DNA of 64,000 bases from Saururus chinensis. Lineage: Eukaryota > Streptophyta > Magnoliopsida > Piperales > Saururaceae. A program made the translations under genes and the position numbers. A model generated the notes under the pieces. The model was given only the letters and a program-made list of their open reading frames with translations, did not search any database and had not been told where the DNA came from. Numbering within the stretch: position 1 is the first letter of the stretch; each line of letters opens with the position of its first letter. Below are positions 1 to 11,037 of the stretch, piece after piece. The DNA lies in assembly GCA_035235625.1 (NCBI GenBank), contig CP141149.1, positions 15,441,893 to 15,505,892 of the forward strand. The letters are read 5' to 3'.

Positions 1-776
1 GGTTTGTCCCAAGCTTCCTCCATTGTCGGTTGCTACTGTTTCCCTCGAAGCCAAGCAGCCCCAAGCAAATTTGCCTCACAACCTCCAATCTCCTCTCCGC
101 CATCCACCGTTTCTATGCGAAAAGGGATATCCGCTGCCATTTGTACTAAGGTGTAGACCCCAACTCCCCGTTGCAAATCCAACCACTCCTCTTTCTCATC
201 TAGTGGCAACCCCTTCTCAGCCACTTCGTAGGTCCAATAAACTTGAAAGGAATGAAGGCCAAAATTACCCTTTTCATGATCCTGAAGAACGGTCCTCTCA
301 TTACAAACCTGTTCCTCAACCTCCCACCTCTGGTCCTCAACCGATGAACCTTGCAAAATCACGCCGACAAGGAGGAGTTGGATCATGCTAGATCACCCCA
401 ACATCATCGGCAGCCTCTGGAGCTCTACCTGGGTCCTGCTCTGCAACCACCCCCAAATTTTGGCTCCGTTTGGTCAAGCGATCTGCCTCCTGCAGGGCCT
501 TCTTGATGCCATCGTTGACAACCTCAACTTCCAAACCAGGCCATCCCCCTCCTCTGTGGCATCAACCCCTCAACTCTGGCCTCTCTGCTGCCACTCTACT
601 TTCCTTGCTTCTGACCAACAAGTCATCCCCTTTTTGGCTTCGCTTCATGCACAATCCTCAAACTTTGCCGTTTGGGCAATTGCTTGCAGCGCCCTACCAA
701 GCTCTATTTCACTATGCGAAATGACTCTAAGTTCTCCATTATGTAAGGAGATGGAGTCCTTAGGCTGGAGTTCAAC
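1..776. other. Unassigned C-rich stretch left of the CACTA-like terminus
   Basis: This stretch is moderately C-rich and open on both strands (about 120 codons at 23-391 on + and 33-386 on -), but neither translation resembles a family I recognise. There are no clear splice sites and no start context. It may be the 3' part of a decayed element or gene lying mostly outside the window. No function is proposed. Confidence 0.3.
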
Positions 777-1399
777 CACTACAACAAAATGTAGTATTAG
801 CAACGCAAAGCTAAGCGTTGTAAAAAATAACTATTTGCAATGAATAAACACGCGTTGCAAAAAAATGAACTATTAGTGATGCATTTTTGTATGCGTCACT
901 AATAGTCATATATTAGCGACACTTACTTTTAAGTGTCGCTAATACTAATATTAGCGACGCTTTATTATAAGCGTCGCTAATGGCTTTCCAATAACAGTGC
1001 TTATTCAAAAGCGTCGCTAATAGTGCTGCTATCAGCGATGCTTACAAAAGCATCACTAATAGTAATAAATTAAAAATAAAGATAATAAAAAATTTGAATT
1101 ATTAGTGACACTTGTAAACAAGCGTCACAACTACAATTTCTAATAGCGACGCTTGTTGACAAGCGTTGCTAATAGCTTTATTAATTAATTTTATTTAATA
1201 AAAAAATATTAAAAAATTATAATACATTTCCTAAATATAATATATTTTATACAATATTTACTATTTTATATACAATAAATAAATATTAAATTTTCAATAA
1301 AAGATAGTGTTAATAATAGATTAAATTTTTACTATTTATATATAATATATTTTATTTTTTAAATTTTATTATTAATTTTAAAATATATTTTATAATAAA

Positions 1400-1836
1400 A
1401 GAGAGAGTGAAGAGAGTGCATGGAGAGAGAGAGTAAGAGTGAGGAGAGAGAGGGATCAAAGAGAAAGAGGAGAGAGAGAGGGAGTGGAGAGAGGGAGAGG
1501 GAGAGGGAGAGAGAGAGAGGAGAGAGGGAGGAGAGAGAGAGATAGGGAGGAGAGAAGGGAGAGGGAGAGAGAGGAGAGAGAGAGAAGAGAGAGGAGAGAG
1601 AGAGGAGAGAAAGTACGAGGGAAAGAGGGTAGAGAGAGAGCGAGAGGGAAAGAGGGTTGTGAGAGAGAGGAGAGAGAGAGGAGAGAAAGTACGAGGGAAA
1701 GAGGGTAGAGAGAGAGCGAGAGGGAAAGAGGGTTGTGAGAGAGAGGAGAGAGAGAAGAGGGTGGAGAGAGGGAGGAGAGATAGAGAGGAGAGAGAGGGTA
1801 GAGAGAGAGGGGTGAGGAGTGAGCAAGAGAGAGGAA
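1400..1836. repeat. GA-only tract 1
   Basis: About 440 bases are almost entirely purine on the + strand (GAGA, GGGA and GAGGGA mixtures), with an internal direct repeat: a block around 1605-1680 recurs around 1685-1745. The long open frames on both strands (Arg/Glu-rich on +, Ser/Leu-rich on -) follow from the composition and are not genes. Confidence 0.85.
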
Positions 1837-2021
1837 AAAATTTTATTTTATTTGTTTTATATTTTTTATTTAAAACTTATATAAAAAAATAAAAATATAT
1901 TGCTGATGTATAGTCATATACGTTGCTAATACCTTTGAGTATTAGCGACGTATAGCCCTATGCATCACTAATATATTTTTATTTATTTTTTAATTAATTT
2001 TTAAATAAAAAATATAAAAAT

Positions 2022-2608
2022 AGAGAGGATATAGAGAGAGGGGGAGGAGAGAAGGAGGAGAGAGGGAGAAGAGAGAGGAGAGGAGAGAGAGAAGAGGGTG
2101 GAGAGAGGGAGAGGAGATTGAGGAGAGAGAGAGGGAGAGGAGATTGAGGAGAGAGAGAAGAGGATAAAGAGAGAGAGGAGAGAGAGTGGAGAGAGGAGAG
2201 AAGGAGAAGAGAGAGAGAAGAGGGTGGAGAGAGGGAGGAGAGAGAGAGGAGATAGGGAGGAGAGAGGAGAAAGGGAGAGAGGGAGGAGAGAGGAGAGGAG
2301 AGAGAGAAGAGGGTGGAGAAATAGAGAGAGGAGAGAGAGAGAAGAGGGTGGAGAGAGGGAGGAGAGAGAGGAGGGAGGTGAGAGAGGAGAGAGGAGAAAG
2401 GGAGAGAGGGAGGAGAGGAGGGAGAGGAGGGAGGAGAGAGAGAAGAGGGTGAAGAGAGGGAGTGGGAGGAGAGAGAGGGAGGAGAGAGGGAGAGAGAGAG
2501 GAGAGAGGGAGAAGAGAGAGAGAAGTGAGAGAGAAGAGGGTGGAGAGAGGGAGGAGAGAAGGAGAGAGGAGGGAGGAGAGAGAGAAGAGAGAGGGTAGAG
2601 ATAGAGAA
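2022..2608. repeat. GA-only tract 2
   Basis: About 590 bases of near-pure purine on the + strand. The tract is entered through an AT-rich lead and a GAGAGGATATAGAGAGAG segment that also opens tract 3, and it exits into an AT-rich run followed by a TTAGCGACG palindrome block. It is the second module of the CACTA-like element. Confidence 0.85.
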
Positions 2609-2835
2609 TTTTTTTTATTTAAATATCAATTAAAAAATAAAAATATATTAGCGACGCATACGCAATTACGTTGTTAATACTTTTGAGTATTAGCGATATA
2701 TAGGGACATATGTCACTAATACACATTAGCGACGTATAGGTATATATATTGCTAATACTCTTAGTATTAGCGACATATAGTCCTATGCGTCGCTAAAATA
2801 TATTTATTTATTATTTTTAAAATAAAAAATAAAAA

Positions 2836-3092
2836 ATAGAGAGGATATAGAGAGAGACAAGGAAGAGGGAGAGGGAGAGAAGAGAGAAAGAGAGGAGAGA
2901 GGGAGAAAAGAGAGATAGAAGAGAGAGAAGAGGGTGGAGAGAGAGTGGAGAGAGAGAGAGGAAAGAGAGAGAGAGAGGAGAGGGGGAGTGAGAGGATAGA
3001 GGAAAGGGAGAGAGAGAAGAGAGAGAGAAAGGGAAGAGAGAGATAGGAGAGGGAGTGGAGAGAGAGGAAAGTAGAGAAAGTAAGAGTATTTG
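2836..3092. repeat. GA-only tract 3
   Basis: About 255 bases of near-pure purine on the + strand, opened by the same GAGAGGATATAGAGAGAG lead as tract 2 and closed by another sub-terminal palindrome block. It is the third and shortest module. Confidence 0.85.
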
Positions 3093-3270
3093 AGACACTT
3101 ATGTGTAAGTGTAACAAATGATATGATGTTAGCAACGTTTATGTATAATTGTCATAACTAAATATTATTTGCGACGTTTAAGAAAACGTCGCTAAGATAT
3201 AATGTGCAACTATATGATTATTAGCTGGCAAAAATAAATGTTCGCGATGCTTAGACAAAGCATTGCAAAC

Positions 3271-3900
3271 AAGTAAGAAAAAATAACGCTCTTCCAAAAA
3301 ATGCCTGCGCAGGATTTTTGTCATTCTTCCGCTCCTTGCCTTCACCCCTCACTCTGTGCCGACCTCCCCAATCATCGTCCGCCCCGCTACACCCCAATCG
3401 CCGTCTCTGCTCGAGTCCTAGCCCCTCGACTGCACCCCATCCCCCCATCCACCCTGCTACACCCCAGCCTCCCGTCTACCCTACTGCACCCTAGCCGCCC
3501 TCTGCCGCTGCCCAGTCGTCCCAGCAGCCCGTATGCCCCGTCGCACCCCAGCCCACCTCTTCCCCCATTGCACCCTAGCCGCATGTCAGCCCTTGCATCC
3601 CAATTGCCTTTCCTCCCGGTTGCAACACAGCCGCCCTCTGCCATTCCCTATCCGCCCCCAGGCACCCCACTCTACTCGCCCCCTTCCCTTCCCTTCCCCT
3701 CCCCGGTTTCCCCCTTCTCACCCTCCCCTCTAATTTTCAGTGGAGGCAAAGGAGGGGGGTGGAGCCTGGGAGAGAGCGTGGTGGGGAGCTGGATTCTAGC
3801 GGGGCCCCTTCTCCCTCTCACTCCCCCCTCCTCCGGTTGACAGATCAGAGAAAAGGGCTCTGGGGCCAGGGGTCTGGAATCCGGCTCCCCTGAGATTCTG
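3271..3900. other. C-rich, imperfectly repetitive stretch
   Basis: The + strand is very C-rich. A loose unit resembling CTGCACCCCAGCCGCCC recurs with variation between about 3390 and 3640, giving a 179-codon Pro/Ser/Leu-rich open frame. I see no domain, splice structure or promoter. It could be internal sequence of the CACTA-like element, a captured genic fragment, or a CpG-rich remnant. The open frame is most simply a product of the composition. Confidence 0.4.
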
Positions 3901-4015
3901 GCTCCTCAATCCAACCCCCCTATACTTTAATTTTATATTTAGTTATTTTTTATTATCTTTTTATCTCTAATTTAACTTGTGTAGACATTAATCTATATCA
4001 CACACATTGTTAAAA

Positions 4016-4195
4016 GGATAATGATATTTGTAGATCTACTTTTCTACACTTATAGGCCTTATGCCACTTATAATTGGATAGGAAAAAAATAAATCTCATG
4101 TTGTCAAATAGGACCCACTTTTTATATCCAATCAAAGGTAGTGTAAGGCCTATGCTATGGTAAAAATAGAATATAAATATAATTTTCCTTATTAA
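4016..4195. mobile_element. Short inverted-repeat element (MITE-like)
   Basis: The arm around 4050-4080 (AGGCCTTATGCCACTTATAA, then TTGGATAGG) is matched in inverted orientation around 4120-4155 (ATCCAATCAAAGGTAGTGTA, then AGGCCTATG). This gives a roughly 30-bp stem with mismatches around a short core. There is no coding capacity. The outer borders are approximate and no target duplication was confirmed. Confidence 0.45.
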
Positions 4196-4351
4196 AATTA
4201 CTCTTTAATACATAGGCTCCACCTAGGCTATTCTAAGTACGAAGATAATGTCAGGGTGGCATGACTCTTTTATTAGTTCATAAGATATACCTACATAAGT
4301 TATGATCGCATGGACTGGCCATGAAGTTCAATTAAATATATTTAAGAATTA

Positions 4352-4470
4352 TGCTCCTTTTGTCCATATTAATAGCTTTATTTTAAAATTTAAAAATAAA
4401 TTAAAATAAACTTATTTTAAAAAACCAAATAGAAGTATTAATGTGAGATGAAAAGAGCAAGATTTATTAC
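4352..4470. mobile_element. Stowaway-like MITE, decayed
   Basis: The left edge GCTCCTTTTGTCCATATTAA and the right edge TTAATGTGAGATGAAAAGAG form an imperfect inverted pair, and the inner TAATAGCTTTATTTT is matched by AAACCAAATAGAAGTATTA. This is the CTCCCTCCGTCCCA-type terminus of plant Stowaway elements in worn form. It is non-coding. Confidence 0.45.
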
Positions 4471-5373
4471 TTTAGCTTAGTAATCTAACTTTACATAGCT
4501 CGATTTAAGATTTTCATATTTTTAATTTGGCCCTCCTTCGGGTCATTTCCTGGCAAGGTAATGAACTAATTTTAGTTCATATTGTGGTTTTCTAAAATAA
4601 TCATTTAAATTGGGATGGAGGGCATAACATGAAACAATTTTATGTTCACAAATTCATAATACTAGATGAATTTTTCTTATTTTCTATGAAAAAAATTTAT
4701 ATATGCTTTGGCTCGGGGTGTTAATGAGCCGAGTATTGGGCTTTTAACTGCTCGAGCTCAAACTACTAAAGTTCGGCTTGAAGCTTGAATAAGCTCAAAA
4801 TTTTCAACTCGATCTCGGCTCGAATTAAAAATCGAAAGAGCTGAAATAAGTGAATCATGAGCCTAGGCTTGAACTGGGCTAGATCTAAAAAAATAAAAAT
4901 AGTATATATATAAATCTAAAGAATATGAAGTATCACACATACTAATATATTTTTAGTATTAAATATTAATAACTATACATCAACAAGTATTACGACTACT
5001 TGAACATCTAATTGTAGTCACTAGGAAAAAAGAAAATTGTGATAGATAAATTTTAGTTACATATCCTCAAAAAATGCAGCATTATTATTTTTCTCTCTTT
5101 ATGTGCATATAATCACTAAAAAAGATGTAAAAAATAAAAACTCACTTAGGCAACATTACCATCTACTTCTTCATATTTTCTTTTCTTTATATAGTTATAA
5201 ATCACTTATAAAGGAACTATTCTTTAGCCTTAGTAATCTGAGGACAATCCCAGTGTCATGCTTCAACTTTTAAAAGAATATCTAATCTTTCTTTTGTAAA
5301 CTAAAGTTGGTCTCCCCTAATGTCATACTTCTTTTAGAAGTATTTTTAAGTATATTAGTATGATATCATGTTG

Positions 5374-5480
5374 ACCCTTCATCATATACTTATAGCTCTA
5401 TTTCTTTTTTCAATTGAACTAATTTTAGTTCATCTTTAAAAAACTAAATAGAGCTATTAATTTGGGACAGAAAGTATATT
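5374..5480. mobile_element. Stowaway-like MITE (inside the hAT-like element)
   Basis: TATAGCTCTATTT on the left pairs with AAATAGAGCTATTAA on the right, and the outer CCCTTCATCATA and TTGGGACAGAAAG are worn forms of the Stowaway terminus. It is about 105 bp long and non-coding. Confidence 0.5.
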
Positions 5481-5513
5481 TGTGTTTGTGCCTCCAATAT
5501 TTTTGTTTTTAAA

Positions 5514-5532
5514 ATATATATATATCATATAT

Positions 5533-5566
<34 letters not shown>
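5514..5566. repeat. TA microsatellite
   Basis: About 50 bases of mostly TA dinucleotides with one short interruption. Confidence 0.8.
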
Positions 5567-5567
<1 letters not shown>

Positions 5568-5860
5568 CTATTTAACGAAAATATATATCATAAATTTTTT
5601 TTATATAAGTTTGGGCTCACTTACGTCAGCATGAGCCAAAGCATCGTAGGCCATCAAATCAAGATCCAAGGGCACAAGAAGACAAACTAATTTGCCTCCT
5701 AAGTTATGTGTGTTGTTGGATCGTAATATGATGATGCACGACATCAGGGCTCACACAGTTGTAAGTGAACCTTAGCTCATATAAACAGGTCTTATATATC
5801 ATATATGATACATGACATTGGTACATATGTATGATTATATGTCATTTTATATATTCCATC

Positions 5861-5942
5861 CATCCTAAATTTATAGCTCAATTTGATTTTTCAAAATAAA
5901 CTAATCAAATAGAGCTATTAATTTAGAATATAGGGAGTATAT
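5861..5942. mobile_element. Stowaway-like MITE, short form
   Basis: The left edge ATTCCATCCATCCTAAATTT pairs with the right edge TTAGAATATAGGGAGTATAT, and the inner ATAGCTCAATTTG with CAAATAGAGCTATTA. The element is nearly all stem, about 82 bp. Confidence 0.6.
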
Positions 5943-5950
5943 CATAAATA

Positions 5951-6156
5951 TATATTCCCTTCATCCTGTATTAATTGCTACATTTGAAAAAAATAGTAGT
6001 TTTATTAAATGTGAAACCCACATCTATTTAACAGAAAATAAACTTATAACACTCTTTTTTAAGTACCCAACCACTTAAATTTAACCAAATGAAACTATTA
6101 ATATGGAAAAAACTTTTTTGTAAATGGAGTTATTAATTTAGGATAGAGGGAGTATT
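5951..6156. mobile_element. Stowaway-like MITE, 206-bp form
   Basis: The left edge TATTCCCTTCATCCTGTATT and the right edge AATTTAGGATAGAGGGAGTA are inverted partners. The interior contains CTTTTTTAAGTACCCAACCA, which also occurs in reverse orientation in the split MITE at 41.0-42.4 kb, so the two copies are one family. Confidence 0.65.
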
Positions 6157-6440
6157 TAAACTAAAAATTACGTTTATATAAAATATGTATATACTATTTA
6201 TTATTATATATATACATATATATTTAAAATTATATTTGAGTTCGAGTTCAAGCCGAGTATTATCAAATTTGAGTTTTATTCGAGCCAAGCTGAATCAAGT
6301 AGAGGTTTGCTTAAACGCGGCTCTAGTCAATTCAAGCACGAATCGAGTTCGAGTTGAGCCTGATTTAAACCTAATTCAAATTGAGCCGAGCTGGGCTGCT
6401 TAGCGAGCTAGCTCGGCTCATTAAGAGCCTTATCTCTATC

Positions 6441-8303
6441 GGATATTAAAGGCATATATTTTGAATATTCACCTGTTGTACCTGATCGTTTGCGTATTTT
6501 GGAATTAAAAAATTCTGCCTACCCCCTGGATTAAAAGTGCCCCACAATTAAAATCAGAGTCTCAAGGCGCTAGACGCACACCCATTTATACAAGCGAGCT
6601 CTTTTTTTATTAAAACCTTCCTTTATGAAAGTACGAGAAATCATTAATTTTTCAGCTTAATATACTGTCCGGATTCTGCAGTAGATGTTCAAAAGCAGAA
6701 ATCAAAGATCCATAGTCAGGAATATGATCGAAAATGTAATATGCTTTAGTACCCACCACTGATTTGCATGGACTAGAAAAAAAGACACTGATTCACATTC
6801 CTAATGACATTATTAATGAAATTAGACACACTGTTACATTAGTAGCATTAAGTAAATGCACCAACAAAATTGACCTATAGTAGATAGTTCTCTACCCTTC
6901 TTGTCTTGCCAAAAGCTGTCATGTAGTTATTGAATTTCTCAGTCCAAGCAAAGAGTCGAATAAAGTTTAGACGTAGAAAAAGAGCATGAAAGCCCTTGAG
7001 AATGCAAGAAACTATGTACTTTAAGCAAATTCAGCTTTGTTGCATGCAATGTCATGTGCCACTCTTTTTTTTCGGAAGTAACGCCATACTGAGGAGCTAA
7101 TTTATCTAAGAATTTGAGTTGATCAATCCATGTGGTCATCAAGAATATCTACGCCAGAGAAAATTGCAGTCTGACATGCTAGGCAATATATATACCAATG
7201 ACCCAGATTTAAAGATTAGCTTGATCTGATAAAGATGTATTAATTATATAACTAAAAAACAAATAGTTGAAAGAACACTTGAAAACCGGGTATACTAGAA
7301 TACATACAGCACATAGGAAAGATTTATCATCCATGCCCATTGTGATTAGGACCAACCATTTTTTTATTATCAAAAGATCCCCCACACAGATATATACAAA
7401 ACGAGTAAATTAATGTTCCAATCCATAACTAAACTTGCAAATGGGCCTCCATGCCTTTGCAATCTAGTAGTTCATCACCTCCTTGTACCAAACCATATCT
7501 ATATTTATATTTATGGCCATTGTTGAGATTCCTGCTTCCTCAGTCTGCCCAATTATTAGCCAATCCCACAATGAGCAATTCCACCTCCCCTAGAATCCAT
7601 ATAAATGGGTCCACTTAACACCCTTGCCCCTTATGAACCAAGAAAAAGATCAGCTCAGGTCTGACCAAATTCACCAAGATCCTGCTTCCAATCTCCCACC
7701 CAATTTAGAGATAATTATATGGTTGCAAAGGAAGGGTCCCATTACCAGCTGAAATTGGTCTGGTTTCCAATTACTGTGCCAAAACAAATGCAGCTAATGG
7801 TAATAGACAAGTTGCAAATGTTTAGCCAGTAGATTAGTCCGTATTGAAGGACGATCTTTGTGAATTGTACCCGGTCAAAGTTAATATGGCAGATATTTGT
7901 TAAGTGTAGACATGTAAGGGACAGAGACGACCCTTTTGTATGTATGGGGGGGTTTGGTGTGGACTGAGGAGGATAAAAATCCGCTGTTTGAGCAGCCCAC
8001 TGGAAACCAGGGGATGGCCCCTGGTTTTTCACTCCAAAACTAATAATATTTAGCCACTTTTCTGGTATTAAACCCCAAACCTTTCCTCCACCTGCAACAG
8101 GAATACAAGGTCCTTCTCATAACAAGCAAACAAAGTATTTGAAAAATGTGGGAAGGGAGCAATTAGACCTCCACCACCCTTTAGTCCCCTGCCTCTCTTC
8201 TTTGTCCCTGTTTTGGAAGGGGAGGGTGGAAGAGTAGGAGGGTGATAGAGCCGGAATTCTGAGCTGTTGGGTGATTCTCCCACCTGGGTTATTTGGGGTC
8301 TGG
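6441..8303. other. Upstream region of the cysteine oxidase gene
   Basis: About 1.9 kb is AT-rich with no supported gene. The short open frames at 6939-7142 and 7742-8032 on the minus strand match nothing I recognise. The last 240 bases before the start codon become CT-rich and likely hold the promoter and 5' leader of the downstream gene; no TATA box can be chosen with confidence. Confidence 0.4.
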
Positions 8304-11037
8304 ATGAGGATTGAGGCGGGACTGGTGAAGAAGAAGAATCAGGCGGCGGTGCTGGAGTTGCCCAAGGAGAATAGTAGGTCTAAGAAGAGCAGGAGGCGGC
8401 AGAAGAAATCCTCCATGCTGTCTGTGGTGCAGAAGCTCTTCCAGACGTGCAAGGAGGTGTTCGCAGAGGGTGGGCCGGGCTTGGTCCCCTCTCAAGGCGA
8501 TGTGGAGCGGCTCAAATCCGTCCTGGGTAGGTGCCCATATGCAATTTATCCTGTGACTGCTGTGAGATGCTATGAATCATACTCAATTGTCTGGTTGCGA
8601 GGTTTTTTTGACATGGGTCTCTTTAAAATTCATTGATTTGTCTGCCCTGTTTCATTCCAGAGTAGTTTATGCCATCATCTGATTGAATTGGTACATATTT
8701 TTTTTGTTATTCACTTGCTTGTTGTCTTCTAATTGGGATTCTGCAATTTTACAAATGGTGGATTTGCTGGTTGTCCTACTGAGTTAATTTCATAAGTCTC
8801 TTTTAAAGGAGTTGCTTTTTTTGAAGATTCTGGTTTCAATGCTTCATTGCTGTATGTATTAAGCAGTGCCTTCGTTTGCCTGCCGGTAACCATCACAATG
8901 TTGTTCCATTCTGAGTACATTAGAGATACATGCTTCATATGGTGTACAATTAATGCCACATGAAACAGACTTTCCATGCTAATTCCTGTATTAAGTCTAG
9001 AGTTCCATACCTTCTCCCACTTTTAGTGATGGAAAAAAGGCTTATCAAGCCAAAGTACTCCTTTTTTGAAATGTGTAACAAAATAATTGAGAAAAATACT
9101 TTCATGACCATTTCCTGGTGATTTCCTGGTGATGTGGCAGCCTCCCATTGTTGGTCGCGAAGCCTTGGTCATGGAAATTGGTCACCCTAGACAAGTCCAA
9201 TAAATAAAGGCTAGTATCCCGGCTTAAAGAAACGTATCCATATGATACAGATATGGTAGCCATTTTCTGGTTGGAAATCTTATTTCATAGTAAATTAAAT
9301 GTCAATAACTCGATATCTTCTACACTTGAGGCAATCAATTGCATGTAAGAATATTTATTTGTATATTTAAAGCATACATTACATTGCATTTTCATACTGT
9401 TATGGTAGGAGTGTATGTGTACACATGCATAATTCTTCCTTTCTTGCAGCTGAACAAAGGGGAGGTATTTGACGTCTATTAGTGTCATGTTGCCTGCTCT
9501 TATGTAATTGTTATGTCTTTTTCAGATAGCATGCGTCCGCCTGATGTTGGATTGAGTGAGGACATGCCATACTTCCGGGCCATCGATGCTAAAGGAGCCC
9601 CTGCAATAACATACCTTCACCTCTACGAGTGTGAAAAATTTTCGGTACATTTCAACCCTGGTCATTTGAAAAAATTATGCATAGATCAACTTAAAAGTCT
9701 GCATGAAGCTAATTCATTTGCTTCTACCACTGCAGATAGGCATCTTCTGCCTGCCTCCAAACGCTGTCATTCCACTTCATAATCATCCTGGCATGACTGT
9801 TTTCAGCAAAATTCTTATTGGGTCCATGCACATCAAGTCATTTGATTGGGCGGAAGCTCCTCGGGATCCCAGCACGTCTCTCAACTCATCATATTGTAAG
9901 GTTCTTCACTTCTTCATGAGTGGGTTGTGTTTACATCTTGTTGCATTTGGGAGGAAAGACTCCAACCAGAGCATGGATGGTTTTCCTTTTTTCTGCCACC
10001 GTCTTTTCCTGTTGTTTCCTTGACCTAAGGAATATTTCCTAACTAGATTGCGTTACATGTTTTTTTATTTATTATCAATGTCAGTAATATAGGCCTGTTT
10101 GACATGTTGATGCAGTCCGCCCCTCCGGGGTTAGGTTGGCGACATTGAAGGCCGACACTGTTTATACAGCTCCTTGCAGCACCTCCATACTTTACCCTGC
10201 TGCAGGAGGCAACATGCACCGTTTCACTGCTGTCACATCATGTGCTGTACTGGATGTTCTTGGCCCTCCCTATTCTGACCCAGAAGGCAGGCATTGCACG
10301 TATTACCGCGAATTTCCATATGAGAGCTTTTCAGGTATTCCATTTTTATGGCTTAAGACCATGTATATTGATATTTTTTTGTGCATAAGCAAATAAATAC
10401 AGTAACTTATTACTGCCATGAATGTATTTAAGGGGGACCTTTTACTCCACGCTTAATACAAGAAGGTTACACTTCTTTTAGCAATAAGAATATTGAACTT
10501 CTATTCAAGTGGATACAAATGTGAACTACTTGAAAAAGTAGATTTACGAGTAGTAGGACTGATCAATTGGGTATTTTAGGTGCAGCTTGTTTCTACCATA
10601 TGCCTCTAGAATTCTTGAGATATGCAAATGTGTTTTATGCAAATCGCTGTGAGCGTCTGCAAGCATCCCCAGAGTGCAAGCTCAAGTAGCATTACTCATA
10701 AGCATAAGATTTATTTTCTAAAGTAAAATAAGAAGATCGTATGGTGATTGGTGAATGGTCTTTCTAAAGATTTTCAGCCATAAAGATTTATTTCTTGTAA
10801 TTTCGTTTAGTGCAAGTTAAGCCATAGAACAGTAATGTCTTCAGTTGTTAAAGGGCCTTGCTGGAAACATTACTAATGCAGACTGGTTTGATGTTGTTGT
10901 AACATCATGCAGATGATGCAGAGTCGACGCCTGGAGATGGGGAGGGCTATGCATGGTTGGAAGAGAAGGATATTAGGCCAGACAATTTCTTTGTTGTCGG
11001 GGCCGTCTATAGGGGCCCCAAAATCATTGATAGTTAG
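8304..11037 (+). CDS. PCO: Plant cysteine oxidase (PCO1/2-type), five exons
   Basis: Exons: 8304-8526, 9526-9644, 9736-9895, 10116-10334 and 10913-11037; all four introns are GT-AG and the joined frame gives 281 residues. The product matches the PCO/ADO-like thiol dioxygenase family, cupin enzymes that use Fe(II) and O2 to oxidise the N-terminal Cys of group VII ERF factors, sending them to the Arg/N-degron pathway when oxygen is present. The cupin metal ligands are visible: H129 and H131 in PLHNHPGM (start of exon 3) and H202 in GGNMHRF (exon 4). The C-terminal core keeps [20 protein letters not shown] and YAWLEE. Residues about 10-37 are rich in Lys/Arg (KKSRRRQKK), a likely nuclear signal as in PCO1/2 rather than PCO4/5. 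The start is the first ATG in frame, giving MRIEAGLV. No break was seen. Function is inferred from the family. Confidence 0.93.

Larger units (their letters stand above)
777..3270. mobile_element. Non-autonomous CACTA (En/Spm)-like element, left end seen
   Basis: The left end reads CACTACAACAAAA at 777-789, the terminal sequence typical of plant CACTA transposons. It is followed directly by dense sub-terminal palindromes of the form TTAGCGACGC...GCGTCGCTAA (about 800-1180). The same motif returns in blocks near 1900-1975, 2645-2800 and 3085-3270, and the blocks are separated by three long GA-only tracts. No transposase coding is visible, so this copy would need a transposase supplied from elsewhere. 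The matching right terminus (TTTTGTTGTAGTG) was not found, so the right border is set at the last palindrome block and is uncertain; the C-rich stretch to 3900 may belong to it too. The class rests on terminal and sub-terminal structure only. Confidence 0.6.
4712..6440. mobile_element. Non-autonomous hAT-like element with nested MITEs
   Basis: The left end (GGGGTGTTAATGAGCCGAG at 4716-4734) and the right end, read in reverse (CTCTTAATGAGCCGAGCTAG, about 6406-6428), form a terminal inverted repeat. Both ends continue into Ser/Arg-codon-like GAGCTCGAGTCGAGCC sequence, as in the common plant hAT elements beginning CAGGGGTGT. There is no transposase. The interior is AT-rich and holds three shorter MITEs and a TA microsatellite. 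I could not confirm an 8-bp target duplication, so the exact ends are uncertain. Confidence 0.5.

Noticed and set aside
1359-2677. Several Arg/Glu-rich or Ser/Leu-rich open frames on both strands
   Set aside because: They arise from GA-only sequence, which lacks stop codons in most frames; there is no domain, start context or conservation signal.
3301-3840. 179-codon Pro-rich open frame
   Set aside because: The composition is C-rich and repetitive, the opposite strand is open too, and no known domain is present.
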